Source of the DNA: Actinobacteria bacterium casp-actino5
GTDB lineage: Bacteria > Actinomycetota > Acidimicrobiia > Acidimicrobiales > Ilumatobacteraceae
Direction: 5' to 3'
Assembly (NCBI GenBank): GCA_001510385.1
Contig: LFFE01000011.1
Span: 158,922-200,215 of the forward strand
DNA length: 41,294 nt
The notes beneath the pieces were generated by a model, which saw nothing but the letters and a program-made list of their open reading frames with translations, had not been told where the DNA came from and searched no databases. Positions within the stretch are counted from its first letter, which is position 1. Each line of letters begins with the position of its first letter. Position numbers and translations under genes: made by a program. Below, one piece after another: positions 6,580 through 14,293 of this stretch.

Positions 6580-8535
6580 TCAGCCGAGGGCGGATCGGAT
6601 GCGTGAGACGACGTTGTCGGCATCGAGATCAAACTTCTCGAAGAGGTCGTCGGGAGCGCCATGCGGAATGAACACCGTTGGGAGTCCGAGGTTGATGATT
6701 TGTGGCTGATCGTCTGATGTCGACGACTGGCGATCGCTTAGCGACCGAGTCAACATCGAACCGATGCCGCCTTCGACAATTCCATCTTCGATCGTGATAA
6801 CGACTTGATGTTGACCGGCATCATCGAGCATCGCAGGGTCAAGTGGCACACAAGAACGTACGTCCCAGACCGTGCAGTTGATTCCGTCAGCGGCAAGCTT
6901 TCCAGCGGCAGTTTCTGCTGTTGCAACCATTCGGCCAATTGCGCAGATCGCAACCGACGCTGGCTCGGTAGGTGTGACGACTTTTCGGGCATGAAGACCT
7001 GAACCGACACCATCTGCGGCACGTGGTGCGCCACCTCGCGGATAGCGAATGACGAGGGGTCCGTCATCAGCAAGTGCCACAGCGTCGCTAAGCATCTGTT
7101 CGAGTTCGTCGGCGTTTGATGGAGCAAGCACACGCATCCCTGGAACTTTTGACAGCAGCGCAAGGTCGTATACGCCGTGGTGACTCGCACCATCAGGCCC
7201 GGTAATTCCTGCGCGGTCGAGACAGAAAATTACCGGTAAACGATGGAGTGCAACGTCATAGACAACTTGATCCCAGGCTCGAGACAGGAACGTCGAGTAC
7301 ACAGCGACTACCGGCCGTAAGCCCGCCATTGCCATTCCAGCAGCGCCGGTCACTGCGTGTTGCTCGGCAATTCCGACGTCGAATACACGGTCGGGGAAGC
7401 GTTCTTGCATCGGCAATAAGCCGGTCGGGCCTGCCATCGCTGCGGTGATACCGACTATGCGATTGTCGCGTTCTGCGATATCGAGCATCGTTCGCGAGAA
7501 CGCCTCGGTGTATCCGGTGGGGCCACTTGGCGGGGGACCTGACAGCGGGTCGAAGATTGGGGCGTCGTGAAGATGTTTCTCATCGTCTGACTCCGCAGGA
7601 GCGTACCCCCGGCCCTTTTGGGTGAGCACATGGACGACGATTGGCCCTTCTTCGCTGAGTTGCTCAGCCTGTTGCAGAGCGTTCTCAAGGGCTTCAATAT
7701 CGTGGCCGTCAATCGGTCCGGTGTAGCGAACGCCAAGCGCTTCGAAGAACGCTGGTGGTTGCAGGAACTCTCGAACGCCAGCCTTAAAGGCGTCAAGTGC
7801 TCGTTCGGCCTGGTTGCCGATTCCTGGCAACTCGTGAAGGAAACGCTCGATCTTTCGCTGACGCCTGACGTATACAGGATTCATCCGGATGTCGGTCAAC
7901 GCATTTGAGAGCGTTGACGTGATGCGATCGGTGAAACTCGGATGGTTTGACCGTTCATCCTCCTGCTGTGCGTTAGCCCACAGGTTCGACACCGTCGGCG
8001 CATAGCTGCGGCCATTGTCATTGAGAACGATGATGACGCGGCGCTTGGAATGCCCGAGGTTGTTGAGCGCCTCGAATGACATGCCACCGGTCATCGCACC
8101 ATCACCAATGATCGCCACGATGTGTCGATGATCGGTAGTTCCCGCGTCACGTCCAACCGCAAGACCGTACGCATAACTCAAGATGGTTGAGGCATGGCTG
8201 TTCTCGACGAAGTCGTGGCGGCTTTCTTCACGAGATGGATACCCCGAAAGCCCGTCTGCACGTCGAAGGTCATTGAATTGAGATTTGCGTCCAGTAAGAA
8301 GTTTGTGAACATAGGCCTGGTGACCCGTGTCCCACAAGATGGCGTCAGTTGGTGATTCGAATACTCGGTGTAACGCAATGGAGAGCTCAACTGCGCCGAG
8401 ATTTGAGCCGAGATGTCCACCATTTGTTGCTACCGCATCAACGATGACGTCACGGATTTCTCGGGCAAGCTCTGGAAGTTGCGCCGCAGCAAGACGTTTC
8501 AGGTCTTCAGGTCCGTTGAGATCGTCCAACAACAT
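6580..8535 (-). CDS. dxs: 1-deoxy-D-xylulose-5-phosphate synthase
   Basis: TPP-dependent enzyme that condenses pyruvate and glyceraldehyde 3-phosphate, the entry step of the MEP pathway to isoprenoids. It has 651 residues, full length. Seen in order: DTGHQAYVHKLLTGR near residue 68, the TPP motif GDGAMTGGMSFEALN...LND near 145-170, the central transketolase Pyr domain with GIAEQHAVTGAAG near 370, and the C-terminal transketolase domain to the end. The start ATG is preceded by a hyphenated dyad overlapping the probable promoter. The undecaprenyl-phosphate recycling gene uppP and a carotenoid oxygenase elsewhere in the window depend on the same isoprenoid supply, but are not linked to dxs transcriptionally. 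Confidence 0.96.
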   Translation of the reverse strand: MLLDDLNGPEDLKRLAAAQLPELAREIRDVIVDAVATNGGHLGSNLGAVELSIALHRVFESPTDAILWDTGHQAYVHKLLTGRKSQFNDLRRADGLSGYPSREESRHDFVENSHASTILSYAYGLAVGRDAGTTDHRHIVAIIGDGAMTGGMSFEALNNLGHSKRRVIIVLNDNGRSYAPTVSNLWANAQQEDERSNHPSFTDRITSTLSNALTDIRMNPVYVRRQRKIERFLHELPGIGNQAERALDAFKAGVREFLQPPAFFEALGVRYTGPIDGHDIEALENALQQAEQLSEEGPIVVHVLTQKGRGYAPAESDDEKHLHDAPIFDPLSGPPPSGPTGYTEAFSRTMLDIAERDNRIVGITAAMAGPTGLLPMQERFPDRVFDVGIAEQHAVTGAAGMAMAGLRPVVAVYSTFLSRAWDQVVYDVALHRLPVIFCLDRAGITGPDGASHHGVYDLALLSKVPGMRVLAPSNADELEQMLSDAVALADDGPLVIRYPRGGAPRAADGVGSGLHARKVVTPTEPASVAICAIGRMVATAETAAGKLAADGINCTVWDVRSCVPLDPAMLDDAGQHQVVITIEDGIVEGGIGSMLTRSLSDRQSSTSDDQPQIINLGLPTVFIPHGAPDDLFEKFDLDADNVVSRIRSALG

Positions 8536-8539
8536 GGTG

Positions 8540-8570
8540 ATTGAGACGCTACCTCGCTAGATGTCTCAAT
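8540..8570. promoter_or_regulatory. Hyphenated dyad over the dxs promoter (candidate operator)
   Basis: ATTGAGAC (8540-8547) and GTCTCAAT (8563-8570) are perfect 8-bp inverted repeats separated by 15 nt, with an inner CTA/TAG pair. On the minus strand the element includes TAGCGT (8546-8551), a possible dxs -10 ending 10 nt before the ATG. The dyad therefore covers the likely core promoter. It could be a repressor site or, if transcription starts further upstream, a leader hairpin. Confidence 0.4.
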
Positions 8571-8633
8571 GTCGTCGGGTGCTCGCAAGTTGCGTTCTCT
8601 GAGCTGCGAGCCATATGCGAACAGTCGTTCTCG

Positions 8634-8639
8634 TAGCAT
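8634..8639 (+). promoter_or_regulatory. Predicted -10 (TAGCAT) of tldD
   Basis: TAGCAT lies 6 nt before the tldD ATG, the same spacing as at other leaderless-looking starts in this window. No clear -35 is visible. Confidence 0.4.
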
Positions 8640-8645
8640 GGCGAG

Positions 8646-10037
8646 ATGATCGATAGTGATGTGCTCGACAGAGTGTTGAATGAAGCCCGGTGCCATGGCG
8701 CCGGATTCGCCGAGGTGTACGCCGAAGATCGTCGCAATACCGGGGTGGCTTATGACGATGGCCGTGTTGATGGTGTGTCGTCGGGGCGCGATCGCGGAGC
8801 GGGCGTGCGGGTCATTAATGGAGTGACGACGGGCTATGCCCATACCTCAGATCTCAGTGAGCGTGGGCTGTTGGCAGCCGCTCGAGCCGCCGCCGATGCT
8901 GCGGGTTCTGGAACCGCCGGAGTTGTAACAGTTGCGCTAGACAGATGCACGCCAGGCGGAGGAACCCGTGTCGAGGTGGACCCGAATTCTGTGTCGAAAG
9001 CGCGACGGGTAGAAATGCTCACCGAGGTCGATGAGATTGCCCGCAGTGTGAATGGTGCGGTGACTCAGGTAAGTGCGGGGCTGAGCGACAGCTATCGCTC
9101 AGTGCTCGTCGCGAACTCCGACGGGGTGTTTGTGACCGATGAGGTCACGAGGGTGTTGTTCAGAGTGAGTGTCGTTGCGGACGGTGATCTCGGAATGCAG
9201 ACCGGTGCTGAGTCACTTGGGTTTACTGGCGGGTGGGAAGTGTTTGATCGATATGCGCTTACCGATCTCGCCACAGAAGCTGCTGAGCAGGCTGTTCGCA
9301 AGCTCCGTGCCCGCCCGGCACCTTCAGGGCAGTTACCGGTCGTTATCGCCCAGGGCACTGGGGGAGTTCTCTTTCACGAAGCGTGCGGACACGGTTTAGA
9401 GGCCGATCACATTGCTAAAGGAGCGAGTGTCTATGCGGGACGGCTGGGTGAACTTGTTGCTTCTCCACTCGTGACACTCGTGGACGATGGCACCATTGAC
9501 GGCGAGTGGGGTACCAGATCATTTGACGATGAAGGTCAGGCAACTCGGCGAAATGTGTTGATTGAGGACGGAGTACTCGTCGATTACATGTGGGACCACA
9601 TCCGAGCTCGTGACGAACAGCGTGCTCCATCTGGTAACGGGCGGCGTCAGGATTATGCCAGTTTGCCGATGGTACGCATGACGAACACCTTCGTCTTGGC
9701 CGGCGATGATGACCCTGCTGACATCATCTCGTCGACAGAGCACGGTGTGTTTGTTGCCAAGCTGGGCGGTGGAAGTGTGAACACGGCGTCAGGGGATTTC
9801 GTATTTGGTATGCGAGATGCGTACCTCATCGAACATGGTCAGATCACAGAGCCGCTACGCGAAGGAAATCTCATCGGCAACGGGCCTCAGGTATTGAGCG
9901 ATATCGACATGCTCGGCAACGACTTCGCAATGGGCGGTCCAGGCACGTGCGGGAAAGATGGCCAAGGAGTTCCCGTCGGTACTGGGCAGCCGACCTTGAG
10001 AGTGTCATCGATGACGATCGGCGGGACTGCGGCGTGA
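8646..10037 (+). CDS. tldD: TldD-family metallopeptidase subunit
   Basis: Catalytic half of the heterodimeric TldD/TldE zinc peptidase, which in other bacteria trims leader peptides of ribosomal peptides and degrades unfolded short peptides. It has 463 residues. The zinc motif is present as FHEACGHGLEAD (His244-Glu245-xxx-His249), and a conserved cysteine ligand region GTCGKDG lies near residue 437. The C-terminal beta-strand repeat (VNTASGDFVFGM) is typical. The gene is divergent from dxs, and its stop overlaps the start of tldE. I see no recognisable precursor peptide gene nearby, so the substrate is open. Confidence 0.92.
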   Translation: MIDSDVLDRVLNEARCHGAGFAEVYAEDRRNTGVAYDDGRVDGVSSGRDRGAGVRVINGVTTGYAHTSDLSERGLLAAARAAADAAGSGTAGVVTVALDRCTPGGGTRVEVDPNSVSKARRVEMLTEVDEIARSVNGAVTQVSAGLSDSYRSVLVANSDGVFVTDEVTRVLFRVSVVADGDLGMQTGAESLGFTGGWEVFDRYALTDLATEAAEQAVRKLRARPAPSGQLPVVIAQGTGGVLFHEACGHGLEADHIAKGASVYAGRLGELVASPLVTLVDDGTIDGEWGTRSFDDEGQATRRNVLIEDGVLVDYMWDHIRARDEQRAPSGNGRRQDYASLPMVRMTNTFVLAGDDDPADIISSTEHGVFVAKLGGGSVNTASGDFVFGMRDAYLIEHGQITEPLREGNLIGNGPQVLSDIDMLGNDFAMGGPGTCGKDGQGVPVGTGQPTLRVSSMTIGGTAA

Positions 10038-11395
10038 GCGCAACTGAGAGCAACGAAGAACTCTTCGCGCTCGCTGACTCGCTCATTGAGACAGCAACCG
10101 GTGGCGAACAGATCGAGGTATATATCTCACGAGGCTCCAGCACCGAAGTTCGCGTGCACAACGGTGAAGTTGAGCATTTCGTTTCAGCAATGTCGTCGGG
10201 GATTGGCATCCGTGTCATCAATGACGGTCGAACTGGGTCCGCTCATGCGGGAACTCTTGATGCAGGTATTGCCTCGGCGGTGCTCGCTGAGGCGCGAGAA
10301 AATGTGAGTTTCAGTTCGGTTGATGAGTGGGCGGCGCTGGCAGAACCTGATGCTGTTGACATCACGAAGCAAGATCTATGGAGCGACGAACTTGAGCGTT
10401 ATCCAACTTCCGACAAGGTCGAACTTGCGCAACGACTTGAGCGAATGACGCTCGACTTGGATTGCCGTATTCGAGTTGATGACACCAATTTTGTTGACGG
10501 TGGTGGCGAGGGTCTCGTGGTGACCACCACGGGTATTCGGCGTTACGGACGCTCTAATTCCTGCTACCTCAGCGTGTCTACTCTTGCCGATGACACCGAT
10601 GGAACTCGCACCGGGTTTGGCTTCGCTGTCGGTGCGCATCCAGGCGAGTTTGATGTCGAGCGGGCAGCGCGTGAGGGAGTCGATCGCGCCACACGACTGC
10701 TTGGCGCGATCAAGCCAACATCACGTTCAACCACGGTTGTTCTCGACCCGTTCGTTACTGCTCAACTACTCGGCATTATTGGTTCAACTTTGAGCGGGGA
10801 TGCAGTGGTACGGGGTCGAAGCCTGTTCGCTGACCGTGTCGGCGAATCGATCGCCGCATCAACATTCACGCTTGTAGATGACCCGACCGACCCGCGGGCA
10901 TACACCGCAACCGATCTCGATGGTGAGGGTCTAGCTGCCCGACGAAATGTGTTGATCGACGAGGGAGAGTTGAAGGGTTTTGTTCACTCGAGCTACTCGG
11001 CACGTCGTGCCGGGGCAGCGACAACCGGTAATGCAATTCGGGGTGGTTATGCGGGATCGCCATCAGCCGGCTGTCTCGCATTGCAGTTGGTGCCGGGTAA
11101 GCGGGCCCAGTTAGATCTCATTGCCTCGATTGATGATGGCGTGCTGATCGAAGGCGTGAGCGGGTTGCACTCTGGTGTCAACACGGTAAGTGGAGACTTT
11201 TCGGTGGGCGCAACAGGAATGTCGATTCGCAATGGTGCGCTTGCCGAGCCGGTTCGTGAGTTCACCATCGCCAGCACAATTCAGCGGCTATTGAACGACA
11301 TTGTCGAGGTGGGTGGCGACCTTGAGTGGCTTCCAATGAGGGCATCTGGTTCATCGCTCGTCATACGCGACGTGATGGTGTCAGGAAGTTCATAG
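10034..11395 (+). CDS. tldE: TldE/PmbA-family peptidase subunit
   Basis: Non-catalytic partner of TldD in the heterodimeric peptidase, 453 residues. The family's C-terminal pattern is visible (SGLHSGVNTVSGDFSVGATG near residue 390), but the HExxxH motif of TldD is absent, as expected for TldE/PmbA. I chose the GTG at 10034, which overlaps the tldD stop as GTGA; the open frame extends 29 codons further upstream into tldD but that part has no family similarity. Translational coupling with TldD fits a 1:1 complex. uppP follows after 4 bp. Confidence 0.9.
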   Translation: MSATESNEELFALADSLIETATGGEQIEVYISRGSSTEVRVHNGEVEHFVSAMSSGIGIRVINDGRTGSAHAGTLDAGIASAVLAEARENVSFSSVDEWAALAEPDAVDITKQDLWSDELERYPTSDKVELAQRLERMTLDLDCRIRVDDTNFVDGGGEGLVVTTTGIRRYGRSNSCYLSVSTLADDTDGTRTGFGFAVGAHPGEFDVERAAREGVDRATRLLGAIKPTSRSTTVVLDPFVTAQLLGIIGSTLSGDAVVRGRSLFADRVGESIAASTFTLVDDPTDPRAYTATDLDGEGLAARRNVLIDEGELKGFVHSSYSARRAGAATTGNAIRGGYAGSPSAGCLALQLVPGKRAQLDLIASIDDGVLIEGVSGLHSGVNTVSGDFSVGATGMSIRNGALAEPVREFTIASTIQRLLNDIVEVGGDLEWLPMRASGSSLVIRDVMVSGSS

Positions 11396-11399
11396 CTCG

Positions 11400-12209
11400 A
11401 TGGATCTTTGGCACGCATTGGTGCTTGGAATTGTTCAGGGGCTGACAGAGTTCTTGCCAATCTCATCGAGTGGCCATCTCGAATTAGTGCCACGGGCGTT
11501 TGGTTGGAGTCAGCCGGAGGGTTCTGCTTCGCAAGCGTTCGACGTTGCCTTGCACTTTGGGACCCTTCTCGCGGTAGTTGTTCACTTCAGAACCGACCTC
11601 ATCCGCTATGGGGTGGATGGAATTCGAGCAATGCGGCGCCCGAAGGCAGCATCACCAGATGGCAAGTTGGCATGGCTGTTCGTTGTGTCGGCGATTCCAG
11701 CATCGATCGCAGGGGTGTTGTTCAACTCATTTATTGACGATCGACTTGGCACGCCAACTGTGATTGGGTGGTCGCTCATCATTTTTGGCCTGGTGTTATT
11801 CGGTGCCGACCGAATTGCCGGTCAACGCGATCTCTCATCGGTGCGCCTGCAGGACGCGGGTGTCATCGGTCTTGCGCAGGTGCTTGCGTTGAATCCGGGC
11901 ACATCGCGCTCGGGCATCACGATTTCTGCCGCACGAGCAATGGGATTGCAGCGGGAGGCAGCAGTGCGATTCTCGTTTGTGATGGGCATTCCCGTGATCA
12001 GCGGAGCATTCGTCTTTGAGATGGCATCGCTCGCAAAAGATGGAGTGCCGGATGGTTTGGTAAAGGTGATGGTGATCGGTGCAGCGGTATCGGCAGTGAC
12101 CGGATGGCTCGCCGTTACCGGATTGTTGAAGTTGGTAAGAACGCGCTCATTCACACCGTTCGTGGTCTACCGAATTATTCTTGGTGTGGTGGTGCTACTC
12201 GTCGTCTAG
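11400..12209 (+). CDS. uppP: Undecaprenyl-diphosphatase (UppP/BacA)
   Basis: Membrane phosphatase that recycles undecaprenyl diphosphate to the monophosphate carrier used for peptidoglycan and other envelope polymers; it also gives bacitracin tolerance when abundant. It has 269 residues with about eight membrane segments. Both active-site blocks are intact: GLTEFLPISSSGHLEL (residues 14-29; Glu17, Ser22-24, His26) and NPGTSRSGITI (about 164-174). It follows tldE after 4 bp, so the three genes are probably one transcript. Confidence 0.96.
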   Translation: MDLWHALVLGIVQGLTEFLPISSSGHLELVPRAFGWSQPEGSASQAFDVALHFGTLLAVVVHFRTDLIRYGVDGIRAMRRPKAASPDGKLAWLFVVSAIPASIAGVLFNSFIDDRLGTPTVIGWSLIIFGLVLFGADRIAGQRDLSSVRLQDAGVIGLAQVLALNPGTSRSGITISAARAMGLQREAAVRFSFVMGIPVISGAFVFEMASLAKDGVPDGLVKVMVIGAAVSAVTGWLAVTGLLKLVRTRSFTPFVVYRIILGVVVLLVV

Positions 12210-12382
12210 CCCTGGCGAGCAGCCGTGCAGCCAAGCTCCGAAGCGAGGCGGGGGCGATCAGCGATCAACAGTGCGAACAACATCAGTGCAGAGCTGACGG
12301 TGAGCATGTCGATCGCAAGTGGGTGGCGAAGCCGCCACCGACGGAAGTGGGTACAGGTTGCAGTGGCTCTGGCGTTGAGCCT
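12206..12382 (-). CDS. Possible small single-span membrane protein
   Basis: Downstream of the FmdB-like gene, a short minus-strand frame of about 59 codons (GTG near 12382; an ATG extends it to 12430) encodes a basic N-terminus, one hydrophobic stretch (MLTVSSALMLFALLIAD) and a short polar tail. Its stop overlaps the uppP stop in the opposite direction. I recognise no family and see no ribosome binding site. It fills most of the otherwise empty 240-bp gap between uppP and the FmdB-like gene, so it may be chance. Confidence 0.25.
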   Translation of the reverse strand, partial: RLNARATATCTHFRRWRLRHPLAIDMLTVSSALMLFALLIADRPRLASELGCTAARQG

Positions 12383-12450
12383 CACGAGTCGAGATGCAGT
12401 TGTGGTTGTTCGCTGATCTCTGCTGGCCATGCAGCAAACAGGATGCCGGC

Positions 12451-12786
12451 TCAGTCGGTCGACGTTGAGGTCGTCGACGAACTGGATGAGGTCGATGACG
12501 ATGAGGTTGAAGATGACGACGACGAGTCAGATGTTGTTGTCGTTGAGCTACTCGGACTCGAGGTTGGAGTGGATGAACTCGACTTGCTCGATGATCCGCC
12601 GCGACTGTCGTTCTTGTAAAAACCGCCACCTTTGAATGTGACACCAACAGGTTGAAACACCTTCTTCACTGCGAGCATCTCACCGGAATCAGGGTGCTCG
12701 TACTCAGTGAGTGCATCATCGCTAAATGACTGCTGCACTTCAATGGTCTCTCCGGTGTCAACAAATTTGTATACGTAAGTCGGCAT
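12451..12786 (-). CDS. FmdB/Ruc-like protein lacking all zinc-ribbon cysteines
   Basis: A 111-residue protein whose first ~63 residues match the FmdB zinc-ribbon family (MPTYVYKF..., QSFSDDALTEY, GVTFKGGGFYKNDSR). A tail of about 45 residues made almost only of Ser and Thr follows. The same plan and the same place beside galU and glp/moeA are found for mycobacterial Rv0991c (Ruc), described as a redox-switched chaperone whose zinc is held by two cysteine pairs. Here the positions corresponding to both pairs are other residues (YKFVDTG and YEHPDSG), and the protein contains no cysteine at all. It therefore cannot bind zinc or form a disulfide in that way. I chose the ATG at 12786 because MPTY is the conserved family start; the open frame extends upstream into galU on the other strand. 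It is divergent from galU with a 27-bp gap. Confidence 0.85.
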   Translation of the reverse strand: MPTYVYKFVDTGETIEVQQSFSDDALTEYEHPDSGEMLAVKKVFQPVGVTFKGGGFYKNDSRGGSSSKSSSSTPTSSPSSSTTTTSDSSSSSSTSSSSTSSSSSTTSTSTD

Positions 12787-12796
12787 GGCAGTTCGC

Positions 12797-12806
12797 AGGA
12801 TATCGT
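12797..12806. promoter_or_regulatory. Overlapping divergent -10 elements (ANNNTANNNT)
   Basis: AGGATATCGT in the 27-bp gap reads TATCGT on the plus strand (12801-12806, 7 nt before the galU GTG). On the minus strand it reads TATCCT (12802-12797, 10 nt before the FmdB-like ATG). The two boxes share the central TA exactly as at 3068-3077. Confidence 0.45.
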
Positions 12807-12813
12807 CGGACTC

Positions 12814-13686
12814 GTGGAGGTGCGAACTCTCGTCATCCCAGCTGCCGGACTTGGTACGCGTTTTCTGCCAGCGACAAAAGCGGTCCCGAAGGAACTCATG
12901 CCGATCGGCCCTATCCCTGCGATCCAATTGGTGATCGACGAGGCGCTCGGAGCAGGAATCGATCATGTGGTCATCGTTGGAAGCGCAGCGAAGCCAGCTC
13001 TCGAGGAATATTTCGCTCCACGACCAGACTTAGAACGCCTACTTCGAGAAAAAGGCAACGACGCAATGGCTGATCGACTTGCCTCGATTGGTCGAGATTG
13101 GCGGGTGAGCGTTGTCCACCAAGATGATCCCAAGGGTCTTGGTCATGCCGTTGGATGTGCATCGGGTTCTGTCGAGGGTGACGCCTTCGTCGTTTCGCTT
13201 CCCGATGAAATTATGAGTGGTCCAGAGTTCCTTCGGAAGATGATTGATGTGTGCACCAACACCTCAGGCAGTGTCGTGGGCCTCATGGAAGTTGACCGAT
13301 CTGAGGTGTCTGCGTACGGAGTGGTGGCCCCAGCGGCAGAAATGGTCGACGGCATCGTGAAGATTGAAGATCTTGTTGAGAAACCATCGGTGAACGACGC
13401 TCCAAGCTCGCTGATCATCATCGGCCGGTATGTGTTGACGGCCGATATTTTCGATGAAATTGCAAGATTGACGCCGGGCGCTGGCGGTGAATTGCAACTG
13501 ACTGATGCGATTCGAGCGCAGGCTCAGCGTGCTCCGCTTCACGGTGTTGAAACCATGGTGAATAGGTGGGACACCGGCACTCCGCAAGGGTTTCTCGCTG
13601 CCGCAGTTGAGATTGCGCTTGTGCACGGGTGGGCGGATGGGCTTGAGTCTCAGCTTCGCGTCGTTCTTGATCGACACCGTGACTGA
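12814..13686 (+). CDS. galU: UTP--glucose-1-phosphate uridylyltransferase
   Basis: Makes UDP-glucose from UTP and glucose 1-phosphate for cell-wall and capsular glycans and trehalose. It has 290 residues, normal for bacterial GalU. The nucleotide-binding signature PAAGLGTRFLPATKAVPKE begins at residue 9, and VEKP (about residue 191) and the DTGTPQGFL end motif (about 250) are present. The start is GTG at 12814 (a second GTG lies two codons later). Placement next to glp/moeA and the FmdB-like gene repeats the mycobacterial order Rv0991c-galU-moeA1. Confidence 0.95.
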   Translation: MEVRTLVIPAAGLGTRFLPATKAVPKELMPIGPIPAIQLVIDEALGAGIDHVVIVGSAAKPALEEYFAPRPDLERLLREKGNDAMADRLASIGRDWRVSVVHQDDPKGLGHAVGCASGSVEGDAFVVSLPDEIMSGPEFLRKMIDVCTNTSGSVVGLMEVDRSEVSAYGVVAPAAEMVDGIVKIEDLVEKPSVNDAPSSLIIIGRYVLTADIFDEIARLTPGAGGELQLTDAIRAQAQRAPLHGVETMVNRWDTGTPQGFLAAAVEIALVHGWADGLESQLRVVLDRHRD

Positions 13687-13692
13687 CGCCCG

Positions 13693-14241
13693 TTACCGTC
13701 GGCGAAATTTCCCTTCGATGTCAAGGGGAAGGCCGAATCTGTCGACTGTAAATTCGGTTACCGAACCGAGGTGCTCGACTCGCAATGTTGATTCGTTCAG
13801 TCGCTGATAGTGCCGGAATCCGGTGGTAAGGCCAAGTGTCTCAGTATCAACCTCAATGACCTGAACGATTGATGGTGCGTCGATTGCGGGCTGGTGTCGG
13901 CGGGCTGGAACGAGGTGGTCGAACGGTGTGCAGTTCAAGGCAAGGTCTGTGCACCCATCAAGGTCTGGGCGGTGTGCTCCATTCATTTCGCCCCAGCGTC
14001 CTTGGCCATCGGTTCCCAGCCAAAGGTCTGGCTCTTGAAGATCGCGGAAGAGGAGGAATTGTCTCACTTCCCACAGAGGCGACAGCCGAACGACGTACTG
14101 AACGTGTTCGCGTCCAACCACCCCAGAGGCAGTCCAGGCCTCGTTTTCCCATCGAAGGGTGAGTTCTTCGTTGTGCTCGCCATCCCAGGTGTCCCAGCGA
14201 GCCGTAAAGCCGTCAGAAGGAAATGGTGTGAACGCACTCAC
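13693..14241 (-). CDS. Putative glycolipid-binding protein (PF06475-like)
   Basis: A 182-residue protein matching the putative glycolipid-binding family. Typical segments are WDGEHNEELTLRWENEAW near residue 20, a strand with DLWLGTDGQGRW near 95, and DLDGCTDLALNCTPFDHLVPARR near 115, the family's most conserved block. The biochemical role is poorly known. I chose the GTG at 14241; a longer open frame reaching 14439 overlaps glp and has no family similarity. It is convergent with galU (6-bp gap) and divergent from glp (52-bp gap), so it interrupts the galU-glp pair in opposite orientation. Confidence 0.75.
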   Translation of the reverse strand: MSAFTPFPSDGFTARWDTWDGEHNEELTLRWENEAWTASGVVGREHVQYVVRLSPLWEVRQFLLFRDLQEPDLWLGTDGQGRWGEMNGAHRPDLDGCTDLALNCTPFDHLVPARRHQPAIDAPSIVQVIEVDTETLGLTTGFRHYQRLNESTLRVEHLGSVTEFTVDRFGLPLDIEGKFRRR

Positions 14242-14280
14242 CCTTCTAGTCTGCCGTACGCAAGGCTGCCCCGCTCGCGG

Positions 14281-14286
14281 TACGGT
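14281..14286 (+). promoter_or_regulatory. Predicted -10 (TACGGT) of glp/moeA
   Basis: TACGGT lies 7 nt upstream of the GTG at 14294, consistent with a leaderless start. It supports that start over longer open-frame options. Confidence 0.4.
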
Positions 14287-14293
14287 CGGGGAC

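Noticed and set aside
9947-10033. 29-codon upstream extension of TldE
   Set aside because: It lies within the conserved C-terminus of tldD; the GTGA overlap at 10034 is the normal coupling for this pair.
8646-11395. A RiPP gene cluster around tldD-tldE
   Set aside because: No precursor-like small gene, radical-SAM maturase, cyclodehydratase or exporter is adjacent. The tldD-tldE-uppP order looks like a housekeeping arrangement.
12104-12619. Plus-strand open frame with a long Asp/Glu/Val-rich end
   Set aside because: It is the antisense of the Ser/Thr-rich tail of the FmdB/Ruc-like gene (Ser/Thr codons read backwards give acidic residues). It also overlaps uppP and has no family similarity.
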